A stretch of 64,000 bases of DNA from Paenibacillus monticola (lineage in GTDB: Bacteria > Bacillota > Bacilli > Paenibacillales > Paenibacillaceae), in the NCBI RefSeq assembly GCF_009664975.1, contig NZ_WJXB01000014.1, positions 62,001 through 126,000 on the forward strand. Reading direction: 5' to 3'. The notes beneath the pieces were generated by a model. The model did not search any database, was not told the DNA's origin, and saw nothing but the letters and a program-made list of their open reading frames with translations. Made by a program: the position numbers and the translations under genes. Below, one piece after another: positions 25,681 to 34,844 of the stretch (its first letter is position 1; every line of letters starts with the position of its first letter).

Positions 25681-25706
25681 GGCGGCTTGACCGCCTTGTA
25701 AGGCGG
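25681..25706 (+). other. Two mutually exclusive hairpins before yunB
   Basis: GGCGG-CTTGA-CCGCC (25681-25695) and CCGCCT-TGTA-AGGCGG (25691-25706) share the CCGCC segment, so only one can form. They end about 17 bases before the yunB start and could affect its translation. This may be coincidence. Confidence 0.3.
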
Positions 25707-25722
25707 GGGGGATAAGGGAGCA

Positions 25723-26802
25723 ATGGGCAGAACAAAAAAATGGGGGAGCCGGAGGCTGAGAATACCCGATCTCGGCCGCCTAAGGCTGCCGCGAATAAGC
25801 TGGGACGGCATACCAAGAGCTGCAGGGAGAAGCCCAGCGTTTAAGGCGAGAACCAGTAAGGCAGGAATTCGGCCACACGGAACGCGGTTTGAAGCTAAAC
25901 GAGGCTGTAATAGGGTGAAACTGACCGGCAGAGAAGAAAGAAAACAGGCAGCTTCCAGGGGGTTACAGAAGCAGCGTAAGCCGCGCAGCCGCCGTAAGTT
26001 CTGGTTGATCCTCTCTTTATTGCTGATAGTAGTTGTGCTGCAGAGTCTGCGCTATGTTGAGCTGCATTTGAAGCCGCCCATCTTGCATTTGGCGCAGATT
26101 CGTGTGAAACAAATTGCCACAGAGTCGATCAATAAGGCGATTTCCTCTCAGGTCGCGGGTGGGGGCAACGCCGAAGAACTGATTGACTGGAAGACCGATA
26201 AGAATGGGAAAATATCGGGTTTTATGCTTAACTACGCGGAGCACATGCGAATAACTTCCAAAGCGGCGGAGGTGATTCAATCCACACTGCAGGAGTTGCA
26301 TAATCAGACAGAGCATATTCCACTCGGTCAGGCGCTGGGCAGTCCGTTAATCGCTTCTTTTGGACCGGACATCCCGATCAAGATTCAGCCGCAGGGTGCG
26401 GTTAAGGTGGAACTCAACACCCGTCAGCAAAACGCCGGAATCAATATGATTCTGGTCGAGGTCTTCATTCATATCGTGACCGAGGTCGCGGTGGTGATTC
26501 CCTTTGATATGGAGCCACAGGTTGTAGATACGGAAATTCCCGTATCCTATCTGATGGTGGTTGGTGATGTGCCGATGTATTATTACGATAACCAAGGTCA
26601 GCCTGTGGGTACAAATGGAAGCAGTGCGCCAGGTATTGCGATTCCGACCCCTTCGCTAAACGGAAATAATTCGGGGACATCAGAAGACACAGTTGATAAA
26701 GATGGCAGTAGCGGTGCTGATCCGAGCAGCGGTGTAGTAGCAGTACCAGATACGGATGTGAATAATCCGGGTACTGGTAATGCGGGGACGGATACGCCTT
26801 AA
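25723..26802 (+). CDS. yunB: Sporulation protein YunB
   Basis: 359 residues, longer than Bacillus YunB (about 250). After a 90-residue very basic N-terminal extension there is one membrane helix (FWLILSLLLIVVVLQSL), then the YunB core: INKAISSQVAGGGNAEELIDWKTDKNGKISGFMLNYAEHMRITSKAAEVIQSTL, IPLGQALGSPLIASFGPDIPIKIQPQGAVKVE, NMILVEVFIHIVTEVAVVIPF and TEIPVSYLMVVGDVPMYY. A Ser/Gly/Asp-rich disordered tail ends the protein. In Bacillus it is a mother-cell sporulation protein of unclear biochemistry. The first ATG has AAGGGAG just upstream; because the extension is so odd, a later start cannot be ruled out. Confidence 0.9.
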   Translation: MGRTKKWGSRRLRIPDLGRLRLPRISWDGIPRAAGRSPAFKARTSKAGIRPHGTRFEAKRGCNRVKLTGREERKQAASRGLQKQRKPRSRRKFWLILSLLLIVVVLQSLRYVELHLKPPILHLAQIRVKQIATESINKAISSQVAGGGNAEELIDWKTDKNGKISGFMLNYAEHMRITSKAAEVIQSTLQELHNQTEHIPLGQALGSPLIASFGPDIPIKIQPQGAVKVELNTRQQNAGINMILVEVFIHIVTEVAVVIPFDMEPQVVDTEIPVSYLMVVGDVPMYYYDNQGQPVGTNGSSAPGIAIPTPSLNGNNSGTSEDTVDKDGSSGADPSSGVVAVPDTDVNNPGTGNAGTDTP

Positions 26803-26828
26803 GGTGTGAAAAGTACTGTAGTGTGAGC

Positions 26829-26862
26829 ACTCCCGGAGCATGTAGTAGCTCCCGGGAGTTTT
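26829..26862 (+). terminator. Terminator of yunB
   Basis: ACTCCCGG-AGC pairs with GCT-CCCGGGAGT, with a one-base bulge, followed by TTTTG. Confidence 0.8.
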
Positions 26863-26928
26863 GTGATATATTGGATAATAAGTAGTTTATTATAGAGATC
26901 ATACCTGAATAATGAAAAGAGGGAGATC

Positions 26929-27594
26929 ATGGATAGCTGTTTATTTATTCACGGCTTCACCGGTGGCGAATATGAGATCTCTCCGTTGTCCGAGTTTATG
27001 GAGCAGCATCATTATCGTTCCAGAACCTTCACTCTGAAAGGACATGGCGGAAGCAGGCAGGATTTACTGCATTCCGATAGACATGATTGGCAACGGAGTG
27101 CAGAAGATGAATTGACCGAGCTATTAAAGTCGAATGAAGCAGTTCATCTCATTGGCTTTTCCACCGGGGCTCTGATTGCCTCTCAGCTTTCTGTACAGTA
27201 TAAACCACGGATTAAATCGCTCACTTTATTGTCTACCCCTGTTTTTCCGCTGAATCCCATCGAACTGCTCAAGACATTTGCCAATATCTCCATGCTCAGA
27301 AATTACATCAGCAAATTTGGTTCCACGCCTGTAAAGGCGACCAGAGAGTTTCAACGGCTGGTCCGTGAGAGCTTTGACATCTACCCACAGATTGAGACTC
27401 CGACCCTGATAGTACAGGGTAAACGGGACCACCTCGTAAAGAGCAAAAGCGCTAATTACTTGCAGCAAGCGATTCCGATTAGTCACAAACAGGTGTTGAT
27501 AGTGGACAATAGTGGTCACATGGTTTGTCATTGTGATGACAAGGAACGGATCATGAAAGAAGTGCTGCAGTTTATCCAGAGTACAGGTAGTTGA
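26929..27594 (+). CDS. Alpha/beta-hydrolase, carboxylesterase or monoacylglycerol lipase type
   Basis: 221 residues with a full catalytic triad: nucleophile Ser in LIGFSTGALIA, Asp in VQGKRDHLV and His in DNSGHMVCH. The oxyanion-hole segment is LFIHGFTGGEYEISPL near the N-terminus. This compact form matches the short-chain carboxylesterases of Bacillus and Geobacillus. There is no signal peptide, so it acts in the cytosol; the substrate is unknown. GAGGGAG precedes the ATG. It lies between the yunB terminator and the amylase promoter and appears monocistronic. Confidence 0.87.
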   Translation: MDSCLFIHGFTGGEYEISPLSEFMEQHHYRSRTFTLKGHGGSRQDLLHSDRHDWQRSAEDELTELLKSNEAVHLIGFSTGALIASQLSVQYKPRIKSLTLLSTPVFPLNPIELLKTFANISMLRNYISKFGSTPVKATREFQRLVRESFDIYPQIETPTLIVQGKRDHLVKSKSANYLQQAIPISHKQVLIVDNSGHMVCHCDDKERIMKEVLQFIQSTGS

Positions 27595-27600
27595 AGAAAT

Positions 27601-27658
27601 CTTTATATTTTCCCTAGAAACGGATATCGTCCATAAAGGATGGTAAGTCGTTTCTTTT
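27601..27658 (+). repeat. Structured GAAACGG...CCGTTTC element, copy C
   Basis: CTTTATATTT leads to GAAACG (27617-27622) pairing with CGTTTC (27649-27654); the inner TCGTCC (27627-27632) pairs with GGATGG (27638-27643) using G-U pairs. The compensatory differences from copies A and B keep the fold. A TTTTG tail follows. Confidence 0.6.
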
Positions 27659-27682
27659 GTTGTGCAGCAAATATTTTTAAGC

Positions 27683-27736
27683 TTGACAACGCATACATAC
27701 GCATGGTAATTTCTAGTAGGGAAACCGGTTTCCCTA
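27683..27736 (+). promoter_or_regulatory. Amylase promoter overlapped by a 20-base perfect palindromic operator
   Basis: TTGACA at 27683-27688 and an extended -10 (TGGTAATTT, 27704-27712) predict a start near 27719. TAGGGAAACCGGTTTCCCTA at 27717-27736 is a perfect palindrome covering that start. The GAAACCGGTTTC core is LacI-family-like, so the LacI gene at 30809 is the likely ligand. Confidence 0.7.
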
Positions 27737-27766
27737 TGACGTTCTAATAAGAGAGGGAGATGAGGA

Positions 27767-30712
27767 ATGAAACGCAAGTTATGGTTTATACCTATTCTAA
27801 TCACGTCTATGATTCTTTCTATTGTCATTAATTTATTCGTTGTATCACCGGTAAAAGTGAGTGCAGCCAGCATAGGTACGGTTAACGAGAACGACACTAT
27901 TTATCAGATTATGGTTGACCGCTTCAACGATGGGAATTCTTCCAACAATGCTACTGGCACAGCTATTCGCTACGGTGAAACCTCGGAAGATGACTTCCGA
28001 TATATGAAAGGCGGCGACTGGCAGGGGATTATTGATAAATTGTCCTATATCAAAAATATGGGCTATACCGCAATTTGGATTTCCCCAGTAGCAGAGCCGC
28101 AAATGACCAACCGGGATAATAATGGGACCGGAAAAAACACAGCTTATCACGGATATAACGTGAAGAACCCTAATGCAGCAAATCCCTACTTTGGAACAAA
28201 AGAGAAGCTGAAGGAACTGGTGGATTCGGCGCATGCACTCGGCATCAAAGTAGTAATTGATGTGGTTCCGAACCATATCGGGGATTATATGCTCGGCAGC
28301 CAGGCGTATTATGATATTCCTACACTGCAGCCGGTAGCACCCTTTAACAATCCGGCATGGTATCACCACAATGGGGATATTAACTGGTCGCTTACAGACG
28401 GAAGATATGATCAGTGGGCACAGGATTATTTGGAGAATCACGATCTGGGCGGGTTGGATGATATCGACTTTGATGTTCCTGCAGCCAAGGAGGCCATATT
28501 CAATTCTATTAAAGGGTGGTTTGACTATACGGGAGCCGATGGAGCTCGTGTTGATGCTGCCAAGCTAATAAAACCGACGGATATTGGAGCCTTGCAAAAT
28601 CTGCTGGGCGTCAACACTTTTGGTGAGAATTTTGACGGTAATGCCGAATTTGTCTCACGCTGGGTTGGCAGTGGGAAGGAATGGGGAATGCTGGATTTCC
28701 CGCTGTTCTTCTCAGTTCTCAACAGCTTTGCGTATGGACAATCCTTTGATTCCAATATCAAAAGTACGTTGGCACTAGACTCCTACTACAATGGAAATGC
28801 CAACCATATGGTTACCTTTATCGACAATCATGACCGCAACCGTTTCCTGACGGAAGCCGGAGGAAGCGTAGAGAAGATGCAGAATGCCTTAACCTTCATC
28901 TTCACGGTACGCGGCACCCCAGTTGTTTTTCAGGGGACGGAACAGAATAAGGGGAACGGCAACAGCCAGATTATGACGGGGGGAATTGCCGATACCTGGA
29001 ACCGCTGGTCGATGGTGAAGCGGGATGCTAGCGGCAATGTGATTGAGAATTATTTTAATGAGAATACAAGCACTTATAAGTATGTAGCCAAGCTGAACGA
29101 AATTCGTAAAAACAATCCGGCTCTGCGTACAGGCACACAACGTGAAATGTGGTCGGCCCAGAATCTCTATGCCTTCTCCCGGCGTATAGACAGCGGAAGC
29201 AATCTAGGTCAGGAGGCCATCTCCGTATTCAGTAACGCTGCAAGCGGTTCTCAGACCGCAACGATTCCACTGCGTGCTGAGAGTACGCTGGCGGTAGGAA
29301 CCGTACTGATTAACCAGTTGAATACTTCAGACACGGTTACTGTGCAAGCTGGAGGTGCAACCGGCAAACAGATTACCGTGACTGTCGGAGCCAATGCTGC
29401 GAAGATCTATGCCAAACAGCAGCAGCCAGTAGATACAGTGGCTCCTACCGTCCCAACGGGTGTGATTGCCACGGTGCAAAGCGCTTCAAGTGTTCAGGTA
29501 AGCTGGACGGCATCCACTGATGCCGTGGGCGTAACAGGCTACGAAATTTACCGTAATGGCGTAAAGGTGGGTACCTCTGCAACAACCTCGTATACCGATA
29601 CTGGGTTATCTGCGAACACGACTTATACCTATACCGTAAAAGCTTTTGATGCCGCAGCCAATCTATCGGTACTGAGCGCGATTGCTACAGTGACGACTCC
29701 TGCCGGGAACAATGTTACCATTTATTATAAGCAGGGCTATACTACACCGTACATTCATTACCGTCCTGTGGGAGGTACGTGGACGACATCGCCAGGTGTG
29801 GCTATACCGGTCTCGGAAGTGAGCGGATATAACAAGATCACAGTTAATATTGGCTCCGCAAGCCAGTTGGAGGCTTGCTTTAATAATGGCAGCGGTACAT
29901 GGGACAGCAACGGTGGCAGTAATTATCTGTTTGGCACCGGAACATGGACCTATACGCCGACTGGAACGATTGTATCGGGCGGACCCGCGGTCCCTACTGC
30001 GACACCGACAGCTACACCAACACCAACGGTGACACCGACAGCTACACCAACACCAACACCGACCGTGACACCAACACCAACGGTGACACCAATACCGACA
30101 GCCACGCCAATAGGAAGCACAGTGAAGATCTACTATAAGAATGTTGCCTATAGTAGTTCTTATATCTATTACAAGCTAGATGGCTCTACAGTTTGGACGA
30201 CGACTCCAGGTGTACAGATGACAGCTTCCGGTTTTGCGGGTTATGCAACAGCGGACATCCCGCTGGGCACCTCAGCCGGGCTGACGGCTGCTTTCAACAA
30301 TGGCAGTGGAACGTGGGACAGCAACGGCGGCAGCAATTATCATTTTGCCGCAGGAACCTGGAGCCTCGTGAATGGCAGTATCGCAGCCGGTGAGCCACAA
30401 GCGGACAGCGTAACCTTCCGTGTAAGCGTTCCGGCAACTACACCAGCCAGCGGACCGATCTATCTCACGGGTTCATTTAACAGTTGGAATGCGGCAGATG
30501 CGGCTTACCAGCTAGCCAAAGGCAACGATGGGATATATTCGATTACGCTGAGTCTGCCGGCTGGAACCGCTGTGCAGTATAAGTTAACGCGGGGAACTTG
30601 GGCAACCGTGGAGACTGCGACGGCAGGTGGGGAGATTTCCAACCGGACCCTCACGCCATCCGGTGGTGCACAAACGGTAACACTGACAGTGCAGCGCTGG
30701 AAGGATCAATAA
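27767..30712 (+). CDS. Secreted multi-domain alpha-amylase (GH13-FN3-CBM25-CBM25-CBM20)
   Basis: 981-residue extracellular starch-degrading enzyme. Order: Sec signal (cleavage near KVSA-AS at about 36), a GH13 catalytic barrel with nucleophile Asp263 (GADGARVDAAK), acid/base Glu287 (TFGENFD) and Asp356 (FIDNHDRN), an amylase C-domain to about 550, fibronectin type III (about 558-645), a CBM25 starch-binding module (about 647-740), a Thr-Pro linker (about 741-783), a second CBM25 (about 784-875) and a CBM20-like module (about 881-981). Both CBM25 copies share FNNGSGTWDSNGGSNY. The barrel resembles the CGTase/maltogenic amylase group (GH13_2), so the product pattern is uncertain. Expressed from an operator-overlapped promoter. 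Confidence 0.93.
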   Translation: MKRKLWFIPILITSMILSIVINLFVVSPVKVSAASIGTVNENDTIYQIMVDRFNDGNSSNNATGTAIRYGETSEDDFRYMKGGDWQGIIDKLSYIKNMGYTAIWISPVAEPQMTNRDNNGTGKNTAYHGYNVKNPNAANPYFGTKEKLKELVDSAHALGIKVVIDVVPNHIGDYMLGSQAYYDIPTLQPVAPFNNPAWYHHNGDINWSLTDGRYDQWAQDYLENHDLGGLDDIDFDVPAAKEAIFNSIKGWFDYTGADGARVDAAKLIKPTDIGALQNLLGVNTFGENFDGNAEFVSRWVGSGKEWGMLDFPLFFSVLNSFAYGQSFDSNIKSTLALDSYYNGNANHMVTFIDNHDRNRFLTEAGGSVEKMQNALTFIFTVRGTPVVFQGTEQNKGNGNSQIMTGGIADTWNRWSMVKRDASGNVIENYFNENTSTYKYVAKLNEIRKNNPALRTGTQREMWSAQNLYAFSRRIDSGSNLGQEAISVFSNAASGSQTATIPLRAESTLAVGTVLINQLNTSDTVTVQAGGATGKQITVTVGANAAKIYAKQQQPVDTVAPTVPTGVIATVQSASSVQVSWTASTDAVGVTGYEIYRNGVKVGTSATTSYTDTGLSANTTYTYTVKAFDAAANLSVLSAIATVTTPAGNNVTIYYKQGYTTPYIHYRPVGGTWTTSPGVAIPVSEVSGYNKITVNIGSASQLEACFNNGSGTWDSNGGSNYLFGTGTWTYTPTGTIVSGGPAVPTATPTATPTPTVTPTATPTPTPTVTPTPTVTPIPTATPIGSTVKIYYKNVAYSSSYIYYKLDGSTVWTTTPGVQMTASGFAGYATADIPLGTSAGLTAAFNNGSGTWDSNGGSNYHFAAGTWSLVNGSIAAGEPQADSVTFRVSVPATTPASGPIYLTGSFNSWNAADAAYQLAKGNDGIYSITLSLPAGTAVQYKLTRGTWATVETATAGGEISNRTLTPSGGAQTVTLTVQRWKDQ

Positions 30713-30731
30713 AACTTACAGGTGCACTAAA

Positions 30732-30768
30732 GCCAAGGAGCGGCTCCCATGGGGAGCCGCTCCTTGGC
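30732..30768. terminator. Perfect 17-bp hairpin after the amylase gene
   Basis: The arm starting GCCAAGGAGCGG at 30732-30748 pairs with 30752-30768 around loop ATG. The strong stem lies between convergent genes; T-runs are weak (TTTAG on the minus side). Confidence 0.8.
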
Positions 30769-30808
30769 AAGAAAATGCAGTAGTCCGATGAATCAGAATT
30801 CAATACAT

Positions 30809-31825
30809 TCAAGAAGGATTTCTCAGGGTAGATTGACGCGGAATAAGCTCCGGCTCCAGCAGCAGAGAGCGTGAAGGCAACTCGCTGTTGCGGATTCGGT
30901 CCATTAGTAAATGCCCTGAAGAGACACCTAGACTGAATGTATCAATATTTAGTGAAGTTAAAGGTGGTGTTGTATAGCGGGATAGAGGATATTCATCGAA
31001 AGCAGCAATACCCAGCTGTGAGGGCACGTTTATCCCTAATTCCTTGGCTGCCTGAAGCACTCCGAAAGCGACGTAACTGCTCATGCACACGATGGAGTCC
31101 GGTCGTTCATCGCTCTGCAGAAGGTTCAGCGCTGCCTGATAGCCGCCATGCTCATCGGATTGTCCGTTTACGATCCAGTTGCTGTTAACGGTAATTCCTG
31201 CCTGCTGAAGTGCCTGCAGGAACCCATTGCAGCGATGGGTGAAAATGGTTTCGAACTGCTGGCCGCCGATAAAAGCAATAGCGGAATAGCCCTGTTCCAG
31301 CAGATGTCCAGTTAACATTCTTCCACCTAATACATTGTCAAAATCTACCCAGCTTGCCGGAGGAATGATCTCGCCAATGGAGATATAAGGGAACTGAAGC
31401 CGGTTCAGTTCTATAGACAGTTCCTCTGTCAGCACCGAGTTGTTGGCAATGATGCCATCCACACGTTTGCTCCGCACGAGCCTGTTCAGAAAATGTCCCT
31501 CCGGACGGTCATGCTGTACATTGGAGAGGGTCAGTTCGTAATTCAGGGGACCTATGACACTCTCGATTCCGCCGATGATGTTGTAGAAGAACTGATTCAA
31601 GAATTCACTTTCTTTGGACATGTCGACCAGTAGGCCAATATTTAGGCTGCTTTGTCTGGCTAAACCTGTTGCAATGCTGCTAGGTATGTAGTTCATCTGC
31701 TGCATAATATCTCTGACCTTGCGCTTCGTATCCTGAGATATTTTGGGCGAATCATTCAGCACCTTAGATACCGTGGATTTGGCTACATTAGCTGCTTTGG
31801 CAATATCCGAAATCGTAACCTTCAT
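30809..31825 (-). CDS. LacI-family regulator of starch utilisation
   Basis: 339 residues from the preferred start: head MKVTISDIAKAANVAKSTVSKVLNDSPKIS, hinge SIATGLARQSSLNIGLLVD, effector domain with VDGIIANNSV, YSAIAFIGGQQFE, LGIAAFDEYPLSRYTTPPLTSLNIDTFSLG. It lies between the secreted amylase and the cytosolic GH13 enzyme, converging on the former and divergent from the latter, so both are likely targets. The 20-base palindrome at 27717 is the best candidate operator. The frame extends upstream to 31873, but GAGGG sits correctly only for the Met codons at 31828/31825. Confidence 0.9.
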   Translation of the reverse strand: MKVTISDIAKAANVAKSTVSKVLNDSPKISQDTKRKVRDIMQQMNYIPSSIATGLARQSSLNIGLLVDMSKESEFLNQFFYNIIGGIESVIGPLNYELTLSNVQHDRPEGHFLNRLVRSKRVDGIIANNSVLTEELSIELNRLQFPYISIGEIIPPASWVDFDNVLGGRMLTGHLLEQGYSAIAFIGGQQFETIFTHRCNGFLQALQQAGITVNSNWIVNGQSDEHGGYQAALNLLQSDERPDSIVCMSSYVAFGVLQAAKELGINVPSQLGIAAFDEYPLSRYTTPPLTSLNIDTFSLGVSSGHLLMDRIRNSELPSRSLLLEPELIPRQSTLRNPS

Positions 31826-31947
31826 CATTTTCCCTCTTGACCTGAATCGATATTTGTAACCATAATAACACAAATTTAGCAGGCCCTCTAATCATACTGC
31901 ATCAGATAAATATAACGTAAACAAGGATAGAAGGAGAGTCGTATTTT

Positions 31948-33648
31948 ATGTCTCAGAGATGGTTTTTATATCATACCAGTGAAGATCCGTTTGCTTTTCC
32001 CGTCGGCCCAGGAGCTTTAAAGCTCCGATTATTTGTACAGAGTGGGCAGCACTTATCCTGCACCGTGGTCCATTCGGACAGATATGATTCGCCGGGCAGT
32101 GAAGTTCCTATGCCTATGGAAAGGATCGGTTCAGCAGGTGCCTACGATATTCATGAAGCGATTATAATGACAGATACCCAGAGAAGCAGATATTTGTTCC
32201 ATGTGGGAAGTCCGACCGGCGATTACCTCTGGTACGGGGAGAGAGGAATGTCGGAGAACCGCGAACATGCGGGTACTTTTCAATATGCCTATATTCACCG
32301 TTCACTAGCGATGGAAGTGCCTACATGGAGTGCAGATGCGGTAGCTTATCAGATTTATCCCAGCAGCTTCAATCAGGGAACCCTACAAGGGATTTCTGAC
32401 AAAATGCCTTACTTGCAGGAGTTAGGTGTAACCGCCATTTATATGACACCAGTATTCGAGTCACCTTCGGAGCACAAATATAACACCTCGGATTATTATA
32501 AGGTTGATCCGGCATTCGGGGATATGAGCGGTTTGAAGGAGCTTGTGAGGGACGCCCATCAGCGGGGGATCAAAGTGATTTTGGATGCTGTGTTTAATCA
32601 TTCGGGCGATACTTTTTTTGCTTTCAAGGATGTATTGGAACAAGGTGAAGCCTCACCGTATAAGGATTGGTTCTTCATTCACTCTTATCCTGTTGCCCAG
32701 ACTTCCCTACTTAATTATGAAACGTTTGCCAAAGCGGAAGCCACCATGCCCAAACTGAATATGGATAATCCGGATGCCGCTGATTATATGATAGCTGTTG
32801 CTAAGCATTGGGTACGTGAAGCGGGAATTGATGGCTGGCGCCTGGATGTAGCGAATGAAGTGAATCCGTCATTCTGGTCCCGTTTTCGGCGGGAGTTGAA
32901 GTCTGAATATCCTGAATTACTGCTGATCGGCGAGATCATGCATGCTTCTGGACCTTGGCTAAGAGGCGATCAGTTCGATGGCGGCATGAACTATTTGCTG
33001 CGGGAGGCGATGCTGGAATTCTACGCCCAGCAATCGACGGGACCTGTGCGCTTTATGGAGCAACTGCTTCATCTGGAGGCGCTGTATAACGATCAGGCGA
33101 ATCAAGCGATGTTCCAGCTCATTGGCAGCCATGATACATTGCGCTTCTTAACAGCCTGCAAGCAAGGAGGACGTGGATGGGACCGGGAGCGCACCGCTGA
33201 GCAGCGGATGAAGCTGGCCGTTTTTTTTCAGATGACCTATATCGGTATCCCGATGATCTATTATGGTGATGAGGTTGGAATGGAGGGAGCCACCGATCCT
33301 CACTGCAGAAAACCGATGATTTGGCTGGAGCAGGAGCAGAACACGGTGCTGCATAAGTGGTATAAACAACTGATTTCTTTAAGAATGGAGCATGATGTCC
33401 TGCGAAAAGGTTCATTCCGTCCCTGGTTTACGGATGAAGCCCGTAATGTTCTCGGATATGTTCGGAATAGTGGGCAAGAGAGAATGGGCTTAATCATCAA
33501 TAATTCTCCAAATTCATATCAGCTGGAGTTGTGCCGCTATCGTTCCGATAAGAACGTGCTGACCGATCTATTGTCCGGAATGACCATCAGGAACTCTGAC
33601 CGATTAATCGTTGAGGTTGAACCGTTTGGCTGTCTAATGCTTCATTGA
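31948..33648 (+). CDS. Cytosolic neopullulanase/cyclomaltodextrinase-type GH13 (GH13_20)
   Basis: 566 residues without a signal peptide. The N-terminal 120 residues are a CBM34-like beta-domain (HLSCTVVHSDRYD, then YLFHVGSPTGDYLWYGERG). The GH13 barrel follows from SADAVAYQIYPSSFN; catalytic residues are Asp300 (DGWRLDVANE), Glu329 (LLIGEIMH) and Asp396 (IGSHDTLR). The C-domain carries YYGDEVGMEG. It cleaves imported maltodextrins or cyclodextrins inside the cell, complementing the secreted amylase. The family-typical first block reads DAVAYQIYPSSF rather than QIFPERF, so the exact specificity is uncertain. AAGGAGAG precedes the ATG. No maltodextrin transporter adjoins. Confidence 0.9.
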   Translation: MSQRWFLYHTSEDPFAFPVGPGALKLRLFVQSGQHLSCTVVHSDRYDSPGSEVPMPMERIGSAGAYDIHEAIIMTDTQRSRYLFHVGSPTGDYLWYGERGMSENREHAGTFQYAYIHRSLAMEVPTWSADAVAYQIYPSSFNQGTLQGISDKMPYLQELGVTAIYMTPVFESPSEHKYNTSDYYKVDPAFGDMSGLKELVRDAHQRGIKVILDAVFNHSGDTFFAFKDVLEQGEASPYKDWFFIHSYPVAQTSLLNYETFAKAEATMPKLNMDNPDAADYMIAVAKHWVREAGIDGWRLDVANEVNPSFWSRFRRELKSEYPELLLIGEIMHASGPWLRGDQFDGGMNYLLREAMLEFYAQQSTGPVRFMEQLLHLEALYNDQANQAMFQLIGSHDTLRFLTACKQGGRGWDRERTAEQRMKLAVFFQMTYIGIPMIYYGDEVGMEGATDPHCRKPMIWLEQEQNTVLHKWYKQLISLRMEHDVLRKGSFRPWFTDEARNVLGYVRNSGQERMGLIINNSPNSYQLELCRYRSDKNVLTDLLSGMTIRNSDRLIVEVEPFGCLMLH

Positions 33649-33755
33649 AGTTCGGATTAAAGAAGAGATATGTATGAAAAAAAGGGCTCACCCGTAAGCC
33701 AGGATGGAATGGGCTGAGGGGAGTCCTTTTGCATGAGGTAGGGGATTCAAATGAA

Positions 33756-34844
33756 TTAATGTACTTTTTTTTTGTTTTTGAGTGCTTTATACTCCTTATT
33801 CTCCCATTGTTTAAGTAAGGGGTAGGGGTCGAAAGCCCATTCAATGATGCCTCGATCCCGATATATACCATAATGGAGATGCGGGGGGAATTTACCCTGC
33901 GTGCCCGGATTTCCATAACCGGAGCTGCCGACCCAGCCAATGGTCTGCCCTGGTGTAACAATATCTCCACGTGAAACGGATTTGTCATAGCCAGCCAGAT
34001 GAGCGTAGTAATGGTAGCGGTTCTCGATATCACGAATGCCGATCCTCCAGCCCCCGTAGCGGTTCCAGCCTTTGGTCTCCACTATGCCATAACAGGTGCT
34101 GCGTACAGTCATGCCTTGAGGTGCAAACAGATCGGTACCTTCGTGGATACGTGCGCCTCCCCAGCTTCGGCCTGTGCCCCAGGTGCTGCGGTATGAATAC
34201 AAATTTCCGAGCGGCAGCGGGAAAGCATTACCCGACAGGTCAAGCCGTCCGAAATGTTCAAAAAGCTTGGCAAATTGATTAATCCGCTGCGCAGCACGGC
34301 CGTTATGATAGTATTCCCAGATGGCAATGCTGAAATCATTAGCGGAATCTCCGTATTGCAGCAAATGATTGGCTACACTATATAGAACATCAGCATCATT
34401 CTCGGGATCAGCGAGACCGTCTCCCGAGCCGTCGCGGCCGAAGCCGCCGAAGAAGCTGATCGATGCCGGTGAAGTATCTCCCTGATTCGGATTGAGCGGA
34501 CCGGACCATACGGCTGGAGTTATGGTAATTCCGGTAAGTCGGGTTGTGGCAGGACTGTCTGGTTTGCTCTTTTTTGCTATCGTACGTTCATATTGATCTA
34601 CGGCTGCGAACCTGAACCAGGGAATTCCTGTTGCTGCGCTCATTTGCTCATAAAGTTCTTTACGGGCAGCTCCAATATCTGCTGAGCTGCTATAAGAATC
34701 AACTCTGCTGTTATTCACCACAGGGAGACCTGAACCTTGGGCAGCTGTAATATCAGAAATTCCGCAACCCCCCCATAGGATCACGGCTGCACACAGACAT
34801 AGCATAGTTCTGCGTATTATAATGTTCTGAAACAGGGAGAGCAT
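33756..34844 (-). CDS. LytH-like M23 endopeptidase with exported N-terminus
   Basis: 362 residues. The N-terminal hydrophobic segment (MLCLCAAVILWGGCGIS) is a signal peptide or anchor; the cysteine at 27 only loosely fits a lipobox. Residues about 55-200 resemble a muramidase-like or lytic transglycosylase accessory region (TGIPWFRFAAVDQYERTI, DADVLYSVANHLLQYG). The C-terminal zinc peptidase domain has HEGTD (His234, Asp238) and HLHYG (His322, His324). In Bacillus the M23 enzyme LytH lies next to yunB and lipA and trims spore cortex peptides; position and architecture suggest the same role here. A germination or cell-separation role is possible. Confidence 0.8.
   Translation of the reverse strand: MLSLFQNIIIRRTMLCLCAAVILWGGCGISDITAAQGSGLPVVNNSRVDSYSSSADIGAARKELYEQMSAATGIPWFRFAAVDQYERTIAKKSKPDSPATTRLTGITITPAVWSGPLNPNQGDTSPASISFFGGFGRDGSGDGLADPENDADVLYSVANHLLQYGDSANDFSIAIWEYYHNGRAAQRINQFAKLFEHFGRLDLSGNAFPLPLGNLYSYRSTWGTGRSWGGARIHEGTDLFAPQGMTVRSTCYGIVETKGWNRYGGWRIGIRDIENRYHYYAHLAGYDKSVSRGDIVTPGQTIGWVGSSGYGNPGTQGKFPPHLHYGIYRDRGIIEWAFDPYPLLKQWENKEYKALKNKKKVH

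Noticed and set aside
29988..30115. Short tandem DNA repeats resembling a repeat array
   Set aside because: They encode the in-frame Thr-Pro linker of the amylase; there are no CRISPR-like spacers.
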